NCBI GenBank assembly: GCA_045802605.1
Contig: JBJMQS010000063.1
Location: forward strand, 1 to 64,000
Reading direction: 5' to 3'
From: JBJMQS01 sp045802605
Lineage (GTDB): Bacteria > Planctomycetota > Planctomycetia > Gemmatales > Gemmataceae
Length of the DNA: 64,000 nt
Positions 7,901 through 16,908 of this stretch are shown one piece after another. Numbering within the stretch: the stretch's first letter is position 1; every line of letters starts with the position of its first letter. Position numbers and translations under genes: made by a program. Below the pieces are notes generated by a model. That model did no database searches and was not told the origin of the DNA. It saw only the letters and a program-made list of their open reading frames with translations.

Positions 7901-9973
7901 GTGACGAGCACTACCAAAGCCCGACCGCTCTTTGACCCGCCGATCGTTCGGCGGGCCTTGGTCGATTCTTTTCGCAAACTCGACCCACGCCGGCAACTGC
8001 GCAATCCGGTCATGTTTACTGTCCTGGTCGGCAGTGCCTTGACGACAGGACTGGGTTTCCATCTTTTGCTCGTCGGCGGCCGGGAATCAGTCGCATTCGT
8101 GTTTGGGGTATCCGCCTGGCTCTGGTTCACCGTGGTGTTTGCGAACTTCGCCGAAGCCATGGCGGAAGGCCGCGGCAAGGCCCAGGCCGATTCATTGCGC
8201 GCGGCTCGACGTGACGTGACCGCCAAGAAACTAGCCGAGCCGCGTTACGGCGGCAGCCATCAACCCATTTCTGCATCGAAATTGCGCAAGGACGACGTGG
8301 TGCTGGTGGAGGCCGGCGACCTCGTTCCGGGCGATGGCGAAGTCATTGAGGGCGTGGCCTCGGTTGATGAGAGCGCGATCACTGGTGAAAGTGCGCCGGT
8401 AATTCGTGAGAGCGGCGGCGACCGCAGCAGCGTCACCGGGGGCACGCGCGTTCTGTCGGACTGGCTGGTGGTGCGGATCACGGCCAATCCTGGCGAGACG
8501 TTTCTCGACCGCATGATTGCGCTCGTTGAAGGAGCGAAACGCCAGAAGACACCCAACGAGATCGCGCTGGATATTCTGCTCGCCGCCATGAGCATTATTT
8601 TCCTCATCGTCTGCGTCACACTGTTGCCCTTTTCCAAATACAGCGTGCAAGCCGCCGGTCAGGGCAGCCCGATCACAGTCACAGTTCTCGTGGCGCTATT
8701 GGTGTGCCTGATCCCGACCACAATTGGCGGCTTGCTTTCGGCCATCGGCATTGCCGGCATGGATCGGATGATCCAGGCGAATGTGATCGCGACTTCGGGC
8801 CGGGCGGTGGAAGCGGCCGGCGATGTGGACGTCTTGCTGCTCGATAAGACTGGCACGATTACTCTGGGCAACCGGCAAGCCGTGGAACTGATCCCGGTCA
8901 AAGGCGTGCAACTTCCTGCGTTGGCCGACGCAGCACAACTGGCATCTCTTGCGGACGAAACTCCGGAAGGGCGCAGCATTGTCGTGCTGGCCAAGGAGAA
9001 ATACGGGCTGCGCGGACGCAATATCCATGAACTTCACGCGTCATTCATTCCGTTCTCGGCGCAGACGCGCATCAGCGGCGTGGACCTAAACGGTCGCCTG
9101 ATTCGCAAAGGCGCTGCCGATGCGGTCGAGGCATTTGTTCGCGAGCATGGGGGCGAATTTCCGGTCGAGCTTCGCATTGCCGTTGAGGAGATTGCCAAGA
9201 AGGGCGGCACGCCGCTCGTCGTCGCCGATGGCCAGCACGCGATGGGCGTGATTTACTTGAAAGACATCGTCAAAGGCGGGATCAAAGAACGCTTCATTGA
9301 GTTGCGCCGCATGGGCATCAAGACCGTGATGATCACGGGCGACAATCCGCTGACGGCCGCGGCGATCGCGGCTGAAGCGGGCGTCGATGATTTTCTCGCC
9401 CAGGCCACGCCACAGGCGAAGCTCAAGATGATCCGCGATTATCAAGCTGGTGGCCGGCTGGTAGCGATGACCGGCGACGGCACGAATGACTCGCCCGCAC
9501 TGGCGCAGGCCGACGTGGCGGTGGCCATGAACTCCGGCACGCAGGCCGCCAAAGAAGCCGGCAACATGGTCGATCTGGATTCAAATCCCACCAAACTGAT
9601 TGAGATCGTGGAGATCGGCAAGCAATTGTTGATCACGCGCGGCTCATTAACCACCTTCAGCCTCGCTAACGACGTGTCGAAATACTTCGCCATTATCCCG
9701 GCGGCGTTCGCCAGCACCTATCCGGTGCTCGACAAGCTCAACATCATGCACCTGGCCACCCCCGCCAGTGCGATTCTCTCAGCGGTGATCTTCAATGCCC
9801 TCGTCATTGTGGCATTGATTCCCTTGGCGCTTCGCGGCGTGAAGTATCGGCCGGTGGGTGCCGCCCAACTGCTGCGAAACAATCTCTTGATCTACGGCTT
9901 GGGTGGTCTGATCGTGCCATTCATCGGCATCAAATTGATCGACTGGGTTTTGGTCGCGATCCATTTGACGTGA
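7901..9973 (+). CDS. kdpB: KdpB, P-type ATPase subunit of K+ pump
   Basis: A 690-residue P1A-type ATPase starting at GTG 7901, 10 nt after kdpA. Motifs: actuator TGES (about 161-164), phosphorylation site DKTGT with Asp near 315, and hinge motif GDGTNDSPALAQADVAVAM near 524. The C-terminal membrane helices are complete. It hydrolyses ATP to drive K+ uptake through KdpA. The Ser of TGES is the residue known to be phosphorylated for inhibition in E. coli; it is conserved here. Confidence 0.98.
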   Translation: MTSTTKARPLFDPPIVRRALVDSFRKLDPRRQLRNPVMFTVLVGSALTTGLGFHLLLVGGRESVAFVFGVSAWLWFTVVFANFAEAMAEGRGKAQADSLRAARRDVTAKKLAEPRYGGSHQPISASKLRKDDVVLVEAGDLVPGDGEVIEGVASVDESAITGESAPVIRESGGDRSSVTGGTRVLSDWLVVRITANPGETFLDRMIALVEGAKRQKTPNEIALDILLAAMSIIFLIVCVTLLPFSKYSVQAAGQGSPITVTVLVALLVCLIPTTIGGLLSAIGIAGMDRMIQANVIATSGRAVEAAGDVDVLLLDKTGTITLGNRQAVELIPVKGVQLPALADAAQLASLADETPEGRSIVVLAKEKYGLRGRNIHELHASFIPFSAQTRISGVDLNGRLIRKGAADAVEAFVREHGGEFPVELRIAVEEIAKKGGTPLVVADGQHAMGVIYLKDIVKGGIKERFIELRRMGIKTVMITGDNPLTAAAIAAEAGVDDFLAQATPQAKLKMIRDYQAGGRLVAMTGDGTNDSPALAQADVAVAMNSGTQAAKEAGNMVDLDSNPTKLIEIVEIGKQLLITRGSLTTFSLANDVSKYFAIIPAAFASTYPVLDKLNIMHLATPASAILSAVIFNALVIVALIPLALRGVKYRPVGAAQLLRNNLLIYGLGGLIVPFIGIKLIDWVLVAIHLT

Positions 9974-9980
9974 GGACAGC

Positions 9981-10559
9981 ATGAAATTATTTGCAACCGC
10001 ATTGCGATTATTCGTGTGCCTGAGCGTTTTGACGGGTGTTGTGTATCCACTTGTCGTGACCTCGGTCGCTCAGGTGGTTTTTCCTCATCAGGCCAATGGC
10101 AGCCTCGTCGTGCACCATGAACGCGTGGTCGGATCCGAACTCATCGGTCAGCCGTTCGACGATCCTCGATACTTTTGGGGCCGCCCCTCTGCGACTAATC
10201 CGGAGTACGACGCAAGCTCATCTTCGGGCTCAAACCTCGGGCCAACGAATGACGATTTGACCAAGCGAATCAAAGGTAGAGCCGAAGCCCTTCGGGCCGC
10301 CCATCCCGAACAAACGAGCGCAGTGCCGGTCGATCTGGTCACTACGTCGGCCAGCGGACTGGATCCCCACATTAGCCCGGCGGCCGCGGAGTACCAGGTC
10401 CTGAGAGTCGCCCGGACCCGCAACATGGCGCCCGAACGCATTCGGGCTTTGGTGAGTGAATGTACCGAAGGCCGCACACTGACCCTGCTCGGCGAGCCTC
10501 GGGTAAACGTATTGCAATTGAATCTGGCGCTGGACGGGCTCGATGGAGGCCGGCGATGA
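9981..10559 (+). CDS. kdpC: KdpC, K+-transporting ATPase subunit C
   Basis: A 192-residue protein with one N-terminal membrane helix (LRLFVCLSVLTGVVYPLVVT) and a soluble domain carrying the family motifs YFWGRPSAT, SSSGSNLGPTN and SGLDPHISPAAAEYQ. It is the periplasmic-side subunit of KdpFABC. The start is 7 nt after kdpB with GAGGACAGC upstream; the stop overlaps the next small gene by ATGA. Confidence 0.97.
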   Translation: MKLFATALRLFVCLSVLTGVVYPLVVTSVAQVVFPHQANGSLVVHHERVVGSELIGQPFDDPRYFWGRPSATNPEYDASSSSGSNLGPTNDDLTKRIKGRAEALRAAHPEQTSAVPVDLVTTSASGLDPHISPAAAEYQVLRVARTRNMAPERIRALVSECTEGRTLTLLGEPRVNVLQLNLALDGLDGGRR

Positions 10560-10831
10560 CGAACTTGGAATGGCTGACCTGCGACCAGCCGGACTTGATG
10601 CTCGAGGAACTTATGGGCCAAGTGCCTCGCGCCCAACTGGTTGAATTCGTGCAAGCGTGTTGGCAGCGAATCGGGCCATATCTGCCTGCAACTCCGCATT
10701 CATATACGGTTGTTGAGCAATTTGCCGCGATCGTGGATGGCCTGAACGACCATGATGCGGTCGTGTATGCCGCCGAAGCCGCGCTGAAAGCGGCGGGCTT
10801 AGCCCCGAGCTTGCGCATGGCGCAACTGTAG
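10556..10831 (+). CDS. Small protein between kdpC and kdpD (Gemmata-style MTEAEW family)
   Basis: A 91-residue protein starting at ATG 10556, which overlaps the kdpC stop by 4 nt, so it is translated as part of the kdp operon. It starts MTNLEWLTCDQPDLMLEEL and contains FVQACWQRIGPYLP. This resembles the opening of a very abundant Gemmataceae protein family (MTEAEWL-x-C-x-D-P-x-x-ML plus a C-x-R-R-I/W motif), as I recall it. Predicted all-helical, no signal peptide. Function unknown; its location suggests a cytoplasmic partner of the Kdp pump or of KdpD. Confidence 0.7.
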   Translation: MTNLEWLTCDQPDLMLEELMGQVPRAQLVEFVQACWQRIGPYLPATPHSYTVVEQFAAIVDGLNDHDAVVYAAEAALKAAGLAPSLRMAQL

Positions 10832-10980
10832 CAGGCACAACTCTTGCGCGAGATCGTGGGCAGCTCCCCTCCTGCGAAAAATCCTGCATGAGTGGGCAAC
10901 GGTCGAGATCCGAAAATTGACTTCGAATCACGGTTAAACAATGGGTTTCCGCTGCGTTCGTTTAGAATGCCATCATCGCA

Positions 10981-13695
10981 ATGACCGATCATCGTCCTAA
11001 TCCCGATCAACTCTTGGCTCGCGTCGAGGCTGAGCAAGCCGCCGTGCGCCGGGGCAAGCTCAAAGTTTTCTTCGGGTACGCCGCGGGTGTAGGCAAGACG
11101 TACGCGATGCTGGAAGCCGCCCGGCGGGAAAAGGCCGAGGGCGTCGAAGTGGTTGTTGGATACGTGGAGCCGCACGGCCGCCAACAAACTGAGGCGCTGC
11201 TCGAAGGCCTGGAGATGCTGCCAACGCGAGCGGTGCCATACCGTGGCGTGACTCTGCGAGAGTTTGATCTCGATGCGGCGTTGGCTCGAAAGCCGCGGCT
11301 CATCCTCGTCGATGAGCTTGCCCATTCCAATGCCGAAGGGTTACGCCATGCCAAGCGCTTTCAAGATGTCGATGAACTGCTGGAAGCCGGGATCGACGTA
11401 TACACGACTCTGAACGTTCAGCATGTCGAGAGCCTAAACGATGTCATTGCCCAAATCACCGGAATTGTCGTCCGTGAAACGCTTCCGGATTCTGTCGTTG
11501 AACGGGCCGCCGACATCGAGCTAGTAGACCTTACTCCGGAAGAACTGATCGAACGGCTCAAGGAGGGCAAGGTCTATGTGCCCAGCCAAGCGGAACGAGC
11601 CCTGGGATATTTCTTTCAAAAGACCAACCTCACGGCATTGCGGGAACTATCGCTTCGACAGGTCGCACAGCGGCTGAGCAAGGATGTTGAGGCTGCCCGA
11701 CGGGAGAAGGCCGTCCAGATTCCTTGGGCCACCGGCGAGCGATTGCTGGTGTGCATCGGTCCGAGTCCAACCAGCGCACGGCTGATTCGCACGGCCAAGC
11801 GCATGGCGACCGCTTTTGGCGCTGAGTGGCTTGCCGCTGCGGTCGAACCGCCAGGAACGAGCACTGGACCATCCGCGGCAAGGCAGCGAGTCGCGCACCA
11901 CCTTCGGCTCGCAGAGCGTCTGGGTTCGGAAACGCACACGCTGACCGGCGACGATGTCGCGCAAACCTTGATTGACTTCGCGATTTCGCGCAACGTCACG
12001 AAGCTCGTGGTTGGCAAGACCTCGCAGGCTCGATGGAAGCGATTGTTCTTCGGAACGGTCGTCGATGCATTGTTGGAGCGCAGTGGCGACATCGACGTTT
12101 ACGTCATTCGTGGTGAGTCCGGTGAGCCGGCGCCGTCGCAAAAGGCACGGCATATCGGCCCCATCAATTGGGGGAACTACGCGAAGGCAGCGATGGTGGC
12201 CGCAATCTGCTGCGGCCTTGGCTGGGTGAGTTCTCTCAACAAACTTTCCGAAGCCAACATTGTCATGGTCTTCCTACTCGGGATCGCCTGGGTCGCGGCG
12301 CGCTATGGCCGGGGCCCTTCAATCGCTGCCGCGGTTGCTAGCGTGCTGGCGTTTGATTTTCTTTTTGTGCCGCCGACATTTCAATTTTCGGTCAGCGATG
12401 CTCAGTATCTGATTACTTTTGCCGTCATGTTGGTCATCGGTCTGATCGTCAGCACGCTGACCGCACGGATCAAGGATCAGCTCGAATCCGCCCGACAATT
12501 GGAACGCCGCACCGCGGCCTTGTTTCGCCTGACCAAGCAACTGACCGAAGTAGCCGGCCCGGAGTTTCTCATTCACACGGCCGGGCAGCAACTGCAAGAA
12601 ATTTTCGACGCCGAGGTTGTGGTGCTGGTGAGGGAGATGAAAGGACCTCTGGAATTGCGCTTCGGCAAAGACACCGCGATCGCGGCGATGCCGGTCAATT
12701 TCACCGTGGGGGAATGGGTTGCGGATCATGACCAAATGGCCGGCCTTGGCACCAACACTCTGCCCAACGCAACGGCCGTGTTTGTGCCGCTTGTCGGTTC
12801 ACAGCGGACGATCGGCTCGGTTGGAGTTCGCTCACGCGACACCGACCGGTTCGCCGACCCCGATCAGGTTCGCTTGCTCGAAACCTGCGCGAGCCTGATC
12901 GCCCTCTCGCTGGAGCGGGATCAATCGGTAATCGAAGCCGGCGACGCCAAGATTCGGATCCAAGCCGAGGAGATGCGCAACGCACTGTTGAGCTCAGTAT
13001 CGCACGACCTGCGGACACCGCTTTCGGTCATCGCGGCGGCGAGTTCCAGCTTGCTGGACGCGGCGCAAGATCGAGACGACCAGGAGCGGGAGTTGCTTCG
13101 GACCATTGCGGGCGAATCCCACCACCTGGCGCGATTGGTGGACAACTTGCTGGATATGACCCGGCTCGAATCGGGGGCCGCCGCTCCGAATAAACAATGG
13201 CACGTTCTGGAGGAAGTCGTCGGCTCGGCGATCGCTCGATTGCGGCGCGAATTGGAGCGGCACAGAATCGAGGTCTCGATCCCGGCGAATCTCTCGCTCG
13301 TATCGCTCGATGACGTCTTGTTCGAACAACTGTTCGTAAACCTCTTGGAAAATGCGGCACGCTACACCCCGGCAGGCAGCGAAATTAACATCTCTGCAAA
13401 ACAACGAGGGGATATTCTCGAAATCCTCGTTACCGACAATGGCCCGGGGCTGCCGGTGGGCGGCGAATCGCGGGTGTTGGAAAAGTTTTACCGTGCTCCC
13501 TCCGCTGCCGCCGACAGTCGGCGCGGCGTGGGTTTAGGTTTGGCAATTTGCCAGGCGATCGTGCAGGCGCACGGCGGGAAAATAACCGCGCGCAACCGCG
13601 CCGGTGGCGGAGCGGAATTCGTGATTACCTTACGAATGGAGCCGTCGCCGCCGCAAGTGCCGCTCGACGACCCAGCCCTCGAAGTTGGTTTGTGA
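10981..13695 (+). CDS. kdpD: KdpD, osmosensitive K+ channel sensor histidine kinase
   Basis: A 904-residue sensor kinase. Order: N-terminal KdpD domain with Walker-A-like GYAAGVGKTYAMLEAAR (about 32-48) and DELAHSN; a universal-stress-like domain (about 250-380); DUF4118 membrane helices (about 397-500); GAF region; HisKA with SVSHDLRTPLSVI (His about 675); HATPase with NLLENAARYTPAG and GVGLGLAICQAIV. It controls kdpFABC by phosphorylating KdpE under K+ limitation. A 149-nt gap separates it from the 91-residue gene, so it may have its own promoter. Confidence 0.97.
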   Translation: MTDHRPNPDQLLARVEAEQAAVRRGKLKVFFGYAAGVGKTYAMLEAARREKAEGVEVVVGYVEPHGRQQTEALLEGLEMLPTRAVPYRGVTLREFDLDAALARKPRLILVDELAHSNAEGLRHAKRFQDVDELLEAGIDVYTTLNVQHVESLNDVIAQITGIVVRETLPDSVVERAADIELVDLTPEELIERLKEGKVYVPSQAERALGYFFQKTNLTALRELSLRQVAQRLSKDVEAARREKAVQIPWATGERLLVCIGPSPTSARLIRTAKRMATAFGAEWLAAAVEPPGTSTGPSAARQRVAHHLRLAERLGSETHTLTGDDVAQTLIDFAISRNVTKLVVGKTSQARWKRLFFGTVVDALLERSGDIDVYVIRGESGEPAPSQKARHIGPINWGNYAKAAMVAAICCGLGWVSSLNKLSEANIVMVFLLGIAWVAARYGRGPSIAAAVASVLAFDFLFVPPTFQFSVSDAQYLITFAVMLVIGLIVSTLTARIKDQLESARQLERRTAALFRLTKQLTEVAGPEFLIHTAGQQLQEIFDAEVVVLVREMKGPLELRFGKDTAIAAMPVNFTVGEWVADHDQMAGLGTNTLPNATAVFVPLVGSQRTIGSVGVRSRDTDRFADPDQVRLLETCASLIALSLERDQSVIEAGDAKIRIQAEEMRNALLSSVSHDLRTPLSVIAAASSSLLDAAQDRDDQERELLRTIAGESHHLARLVDNLLDMTRLESGAAAPNKQWHVLEEVVGSAIARLRRELERHRIEVSIPANLSLVSLDDVLFEQLFVNLLENAARYTPAGSEINISAKQRGDILEILVTDNGPGLPVGGESRVLEKFYRAPSAAADSRRGVGLGLAICQAIVQAHGGKITARNRAGGGAEFVITLRMEPSPPQVPLDDPALEVGL

Positions 13696-13698
13696 TTT

Positions 13699-14394
13699 AT
13701 GCCCACCCCGCAGCCGCTCATCCTGCTGATCGATGACGAACCTCCGATTCGGCGGCTCGTACACACTGCGCTCACCGGTGAGGGCTATCGCGTACTCGAA
13801 GGCGAGACTGGCCAAGAAGGCGTCCGCTTGGCGGCACAACAACCGCCGGATTTGGTAATCCTCGACCTCGGGTTGCCAGACCTGGATGGGCAAGCGGTTC
13901 TTCAGCAACTTCGCGAATGGCTCAAGGCGCCCATCGTCATCTTGTCGGCACGCGACCAAGAGAAACAGAAAGTTGCCGCTCTGGACAATGGTGCCGATGA
14001 CTATCTCACGAAGCCATTCAGCACCGCGGAACTGCTGGCACGCGTGCGGGTGGCCCTGCGTCACGCGGCACGGTTGGGCGTTGAGCAGGCCTCGACATTT
14101 TCCTCAGGCGATTTGAAGATCGACTTAGGCTTAAGGCGCGTCTTTGTCGGACAACGGGAAATCCATCCGACCCCGATCGAATACAAGTTGCTCATGACGC
14201 TGGCCCGGCACGCCGGCAAGGTGTTGACGCACCGTTTCTTATTGAACGAAGTCTGGGGGCCGAACCATAACCAAGAGAATCACAACCTGCGCGTGTTCAT
14301 GGCAAGTTTGCGCCGCAAGATTGAAACTGATTCGGCCCAACCGCGCTATCTGCTAACCGAACAAGGCGTGGGCTACCGCCTGGCGGACGAATGA
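13699..14394 (+). CDS. kdpE: KdpE, response regulator of kdp operon
   Basis: A 231-residue OmpR-class regulator. Receiver domain: acidic DDEPP near 11, phospho-acceptor Asp about 56 in LVILDLGLPDLDG, and conserved Lys in LTKPFS. The winged-helix DNA-binding domain includes PTPIEYKLLMTLARHAGKVL and ends LTEQGVGYRLADE, typical of KdpE. The start is 3 nt after the kdpD stop, so they are co-transcribed and form the KdpD/KdpE pair. Confidence 0.97.
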   Translation: MPTPQPLILLIDDEPPIRRLVHTALTGEGYRVLEGETGQEGVRLAAQQPPDLVILDLGLPDLDGQAVLQQLREWLKAPIVILSARDQEKQKVAALDNGADDYLTKPFSTAELLARVRVALRHAARLGVEQASTFSSGDLKIDLGLRRVFVGQREIHPTPIEYKLLMTLARHAGKVLTHRFLLNEVWGPNHNQENHNLRVFMASLRRKIETDSAQPRYLLTEQGVGYRLADE

Positions 14395-14551
14395 GCGAAC
14401 ATATCTTCGGCCCCATGTCATGCATGTCGGCCAAGCAATGAAGTGACACATTTCGCACGGTACCCGGCACTGTATTTGCCGCGCTTCAGGGTTCCCGTGC
14501 CGCAAAGGCCGGGGAGATTTCGCCCTGGCCAGTGCGTGTTAGGTCGCCACC

Positions 14552-15670
14552 ATGTCGGACCTACTTGCGGTACTAAACCGCGCCGAGCAACTGATTCGTC
14601 AAGGACAGGATGGCCTTTTGGCGACCGTGGTCAAAACCGAGGGGTCCGCCTATCGCAGAGCGGGCGCAAGACTTTTGGTTGATCGTCAGGGGGGCCGCGT
14701 CGGCGGAATTAGCGGTGGCTGCCTCGAAGGCGACATTTTGAAAAAAGGCTGGTGGCGCACCGAACGCGGCCCAACTCTTGTCACCTACGACTCGACCGGC
14801 ACTGAAGAAACGGCGTGGCGCTCCGGGGGCGGATGCAACGGCATCGTCCAGGTGTTGCTCCAACGAATCTCACCGAGCGGCGATTCAGCACTTTCCTTTA
14901 TCCGGGACTGTTTTGATCACGGGCGGACGGGAATCCTGGCAACCGTTTTTTTCGCCGACCCGCAAACCAGTATCAACTGTGGCGACCAAGCCCATTTCGA
15001 CAAGGTCAAAGGTTGGGGTGCGCGCTTCGAATCCCATGCGCTCAATGACTGTTTCCAAATCGACGTCGCCGAGCAACTCAAGCTCAAGCGGTCACGCACG
15101 TTCACGTACTCAGTGGCCGGCGGCAGCGTTGACATTTTCAGCGAGGTTGTGCAGCCTCCCATTCAGTTGGCCATTTTTGGCGGCGGCTTCGATGTATCGC
15201 CGGTGGTCCAGGCCGCGCGTGCGTTGGGATGGTCGGTGGCGTGCATCGCTCGCCGACCCCAGAAGGGGTTCGACGCAGAACAAGTCGTCGTGACCCCAGC
15301 CAAGATGGCTTGCGCGCATATGCGTCTGAATGATCGCACCGCGGCCGTCGTGATGAACCACAACTTTGAAGAGGACCGCGACGCGATCGCGATGCTCCTG
15401 GGTTCTGACGTGCGGTACATCGGCATTCTGGGCCCGCGCGATCGGACCGAGCAGATCCTAGCCGAAGTGGATGCCAGCCTTGCGCTTGATCGAATCTACG
15501 CCCCGATCGGGTTGGACGTAGGCGCAGAGACGCCCGAAGAAATCGCGGCGTCCATCATTGGGCAGATCATCGCCGTGTTTTCAGGACATCCAGGTGGGCA
15601 TTTGCGCGACCGGACCGGCCCGATTCATTTGCAGGAAGAATCGTGCCTCATGGAAGAACTGTGTGAGTGA
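14552..15670 (+). CDS. XdhC/PaoD-like molybdenum cofactor insertion chaperone
   Basis: A 372-residue XdhC-family protein. The N-terminal XdhC/CoxI domain has ATVVKTEGSAYRRAGARLLV and GGISGGCLEGDI; the C-terminal Rossmann domain starts near 205 with LAIFGGGFDVSPVVQAARAL and contains ILGPRDRTEQIL and IGLDVGAETPEEIA. Known members bind and sulfurate the molybdenum cofactor and insert it into xanthine-oxidase-family enzymes. It precedes exactly such an enzyme here, which makes it the likely dedicated chaperone. Its 3' end overlaps the next gene by 8 nt. Confidence 0.92.
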   Translation: MSDLLAVLNRAEQLIRQGQDGLLATVVKTEGSAYRRAGARLLVDRQGGRVGGISGGCLEGDILKKGWWRTERGPTLVTYDSTGTEETAWRSGGGCNGIVQVLLQRISPSGDSALSFIRDCFDHGRTGILATVFFADPQTSINCGDQAHFDKVKGWGARFESHALNDCFQIDVAEQLKLKRSRTFTYSVAGGSVDIFSEVVQPPIQLAIFGGGFDVSPVVQAARALGWSVACIARRPQKGFDAEQVVVTPAKMACAHMRLNDRTAAVVMNHNFEEDRDAIAMLLGSDVRYIGILGPRDRTEQILAEVDASLALDRIYAPIGLDVGAETPEEIAASIIGQIIAVFSGHPGGHLRDRTGPIHLQEESCLMEELCE

Positions 15671-16274
15671 CATCACCGCCATCGTGCTCACGGCAGGAGG
15701 CTCATCGCGAATGGGCCAGCCGAAGCAGTTGCTGTCAATCGGCGAGGAAAGCCTATTGCGGCGTGCCGCCAAGCTGGCCCTCGAAGTCACAGATTCGGTG
15801 ATTGTTGTCTTGGGGGCTTATGCCGACGAACTGCGCCGGCAGTTGGATGACATCGACCTGACGGTTGTCGTCAACCACAACTGGCAAGCTGGCATGGGGA
15901 CTTCTCTACACGCCGGCTTGATAACCGCGCCACATCAAACGGCCGCGGCGCTCTTCATGTTGTGCGATCAACCTGGGCTCACCTCGTCTCATCTGCACAG
16001 GCTTATCGCCACGTGGCGCGGCAGCGACCGGCCAATGGTCGCGTCCGGCTACGACGGTATAGCCGGCGTGCCTGCCATCTTTTCCCGTGAGTGTTTTGCA
16101 GAACTATTAGCAATCCGACCGGAGACGGGAGCCAAACAGCTTTTGGCGGCCCGAGCGGATAAGGTTGCCATCGTGCCATTCCCGGATGGTTCGTTCGACC
16201 TCGACACGCCCGAGGATTACACGCGCTGGTCCAGCGCGCCGCACAGAGGATACGAACATGGACGCTGCGGATGA
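15663..16274 (+). CDS. MobA/MocA-like molybdenum cofactor nucleotidyltransferase
   Basis: A 203-residue NTP transferase from GTG 15663 (GGAAG at 15652-15656). The open frame extends upstream, but that part lies inside xdhC. Motifs: VLTAGGSSRMGQPKQLL (nucleotide-binding loop), VVVNHNWQAGMGTSL, and LFMLCDQPGLTSSHL. This is the MocA/MobA-like fold that transfers CMP or GMP to molybdopterin. Because PaoABC-type oxidases use the cytosine dinucleotide form, MocA activity is the better guess. It overlaps the Fe-S subunit gene by 17 nt. Confidence 0.88.
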   Translation: MSDITAIVLTAGGSSRMGQPKQLLSIGEESLLRRAAKLALEVTDSVIVVLGAYADELRRQLDDIDLTVVVNHNWQAGMGTSLHAGLITAPHQTAAALFMLCDQPGLTSSHLHRLIATWRGSDRPMVASGYDGIAGVPAIFSRECFAELLAIRPETGAKQLLAARADKVAIVPFPDGSFDLDTPEDYTRWSSAPHRGYEHGRCG

Positions 16275-16908
16275 TCTCGAGCTTAACCGGCGGCAACTCT
16301 TGCTCGCAGGCGCAGCAGGCGTGGCGTCGAGTCTGGTAAATAATCGAACCAGTGGCCAAAGCATGCAACCAAATACGAACCAAGAACGACCTCCTTCGGT
16401 CATGGAAGTGTCTTTGACTATCAATGGCCAAGCCCAGCGACTAAAGGTCGATACCCGCACCTCGCTGCTCGACGCACTGCGGGAACACTTGCACCTCACC
16501 GGCACCAAGAAAGGTTGCGACCAAGGCCAGTGCGGTGCGTGCACAGTGATTTCCGGCGGCCGGCGAGTGCTGTCATGTCTATCGCTGGCGGTGATGCACG
16601 AAGGTGACAACATCACCACCATCGAGGGCCTCGGCACGCCGGACCATCTTCATCCCATGCAGGCGGCGTTCGTCAAGCACGACGGCTACCAATGCGGCTA
16701 CTGCACACCGGGGCAAATCTGTTCAGCGGTCGCGATGCTCGGGGAAGTTAGATCCGGTATCCCCAGCCACGTGACGGAAGATCTGACCAAACATCCGCAG
16801 CTCACTGTCATCGAGGTGCGCGAACGGATGAGCGGCAACATCTGCCGGTGCGGCGCTTACTCCAACATCGTCGATGCGATCACCGAGGTGGCCCGGAGGA
16901 ATTCATGA
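16258..16908 (+). CDS. Aldehyde oxidase/xanthine dehydrogenase [2Fe-2S] subunit (PaoA-like)
   Basis: A 216-residue protein starting at ATG 16258 (AGAGGATACGAAC upstream). The N-terminus has a Tat-like motif, NRRQLLLAGAAGVASS, implying export of the folded complex. Two [2Fe-2S] sites are complete: a plant-ferredoxin type CDQGQCGACTV (Cys 87, 92, 95; a fourth Cys, C-L-S-L context, about 107) and the helical type with CGYCTPGQ (146, 149) and CRC (196, 198). It is the electron-transfer small subunit of a PaoABC/YagTSR-like enzyme. Confidence 0.92.
   Translation: MDAADDLELNRRQLLLAGAAGVASSLVNNRTSGQSMQPNTNQERPPSVMEVSLTINGQAQRLKVDTRTSLLDALREHLHLTGTKKGCDQGQCGACTVISGGRRVLSCLSLAVMHEGDNITTIEGLGTPDHLHPMQAAFVKHDGYQCGYCTPGQICSAVAMLGEVRSGIPSHVTEDLTKHPQLTVIEVRERMSGNICRCGAYSNIVDAITEVARRNS

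Noticed and set aside
14395..14551. Molybdenum-cofactor riboswitch before xdhC
   Set aside because: GC-rich pairings exist, but the conserved Moco-riboswitch core could not be recognised.
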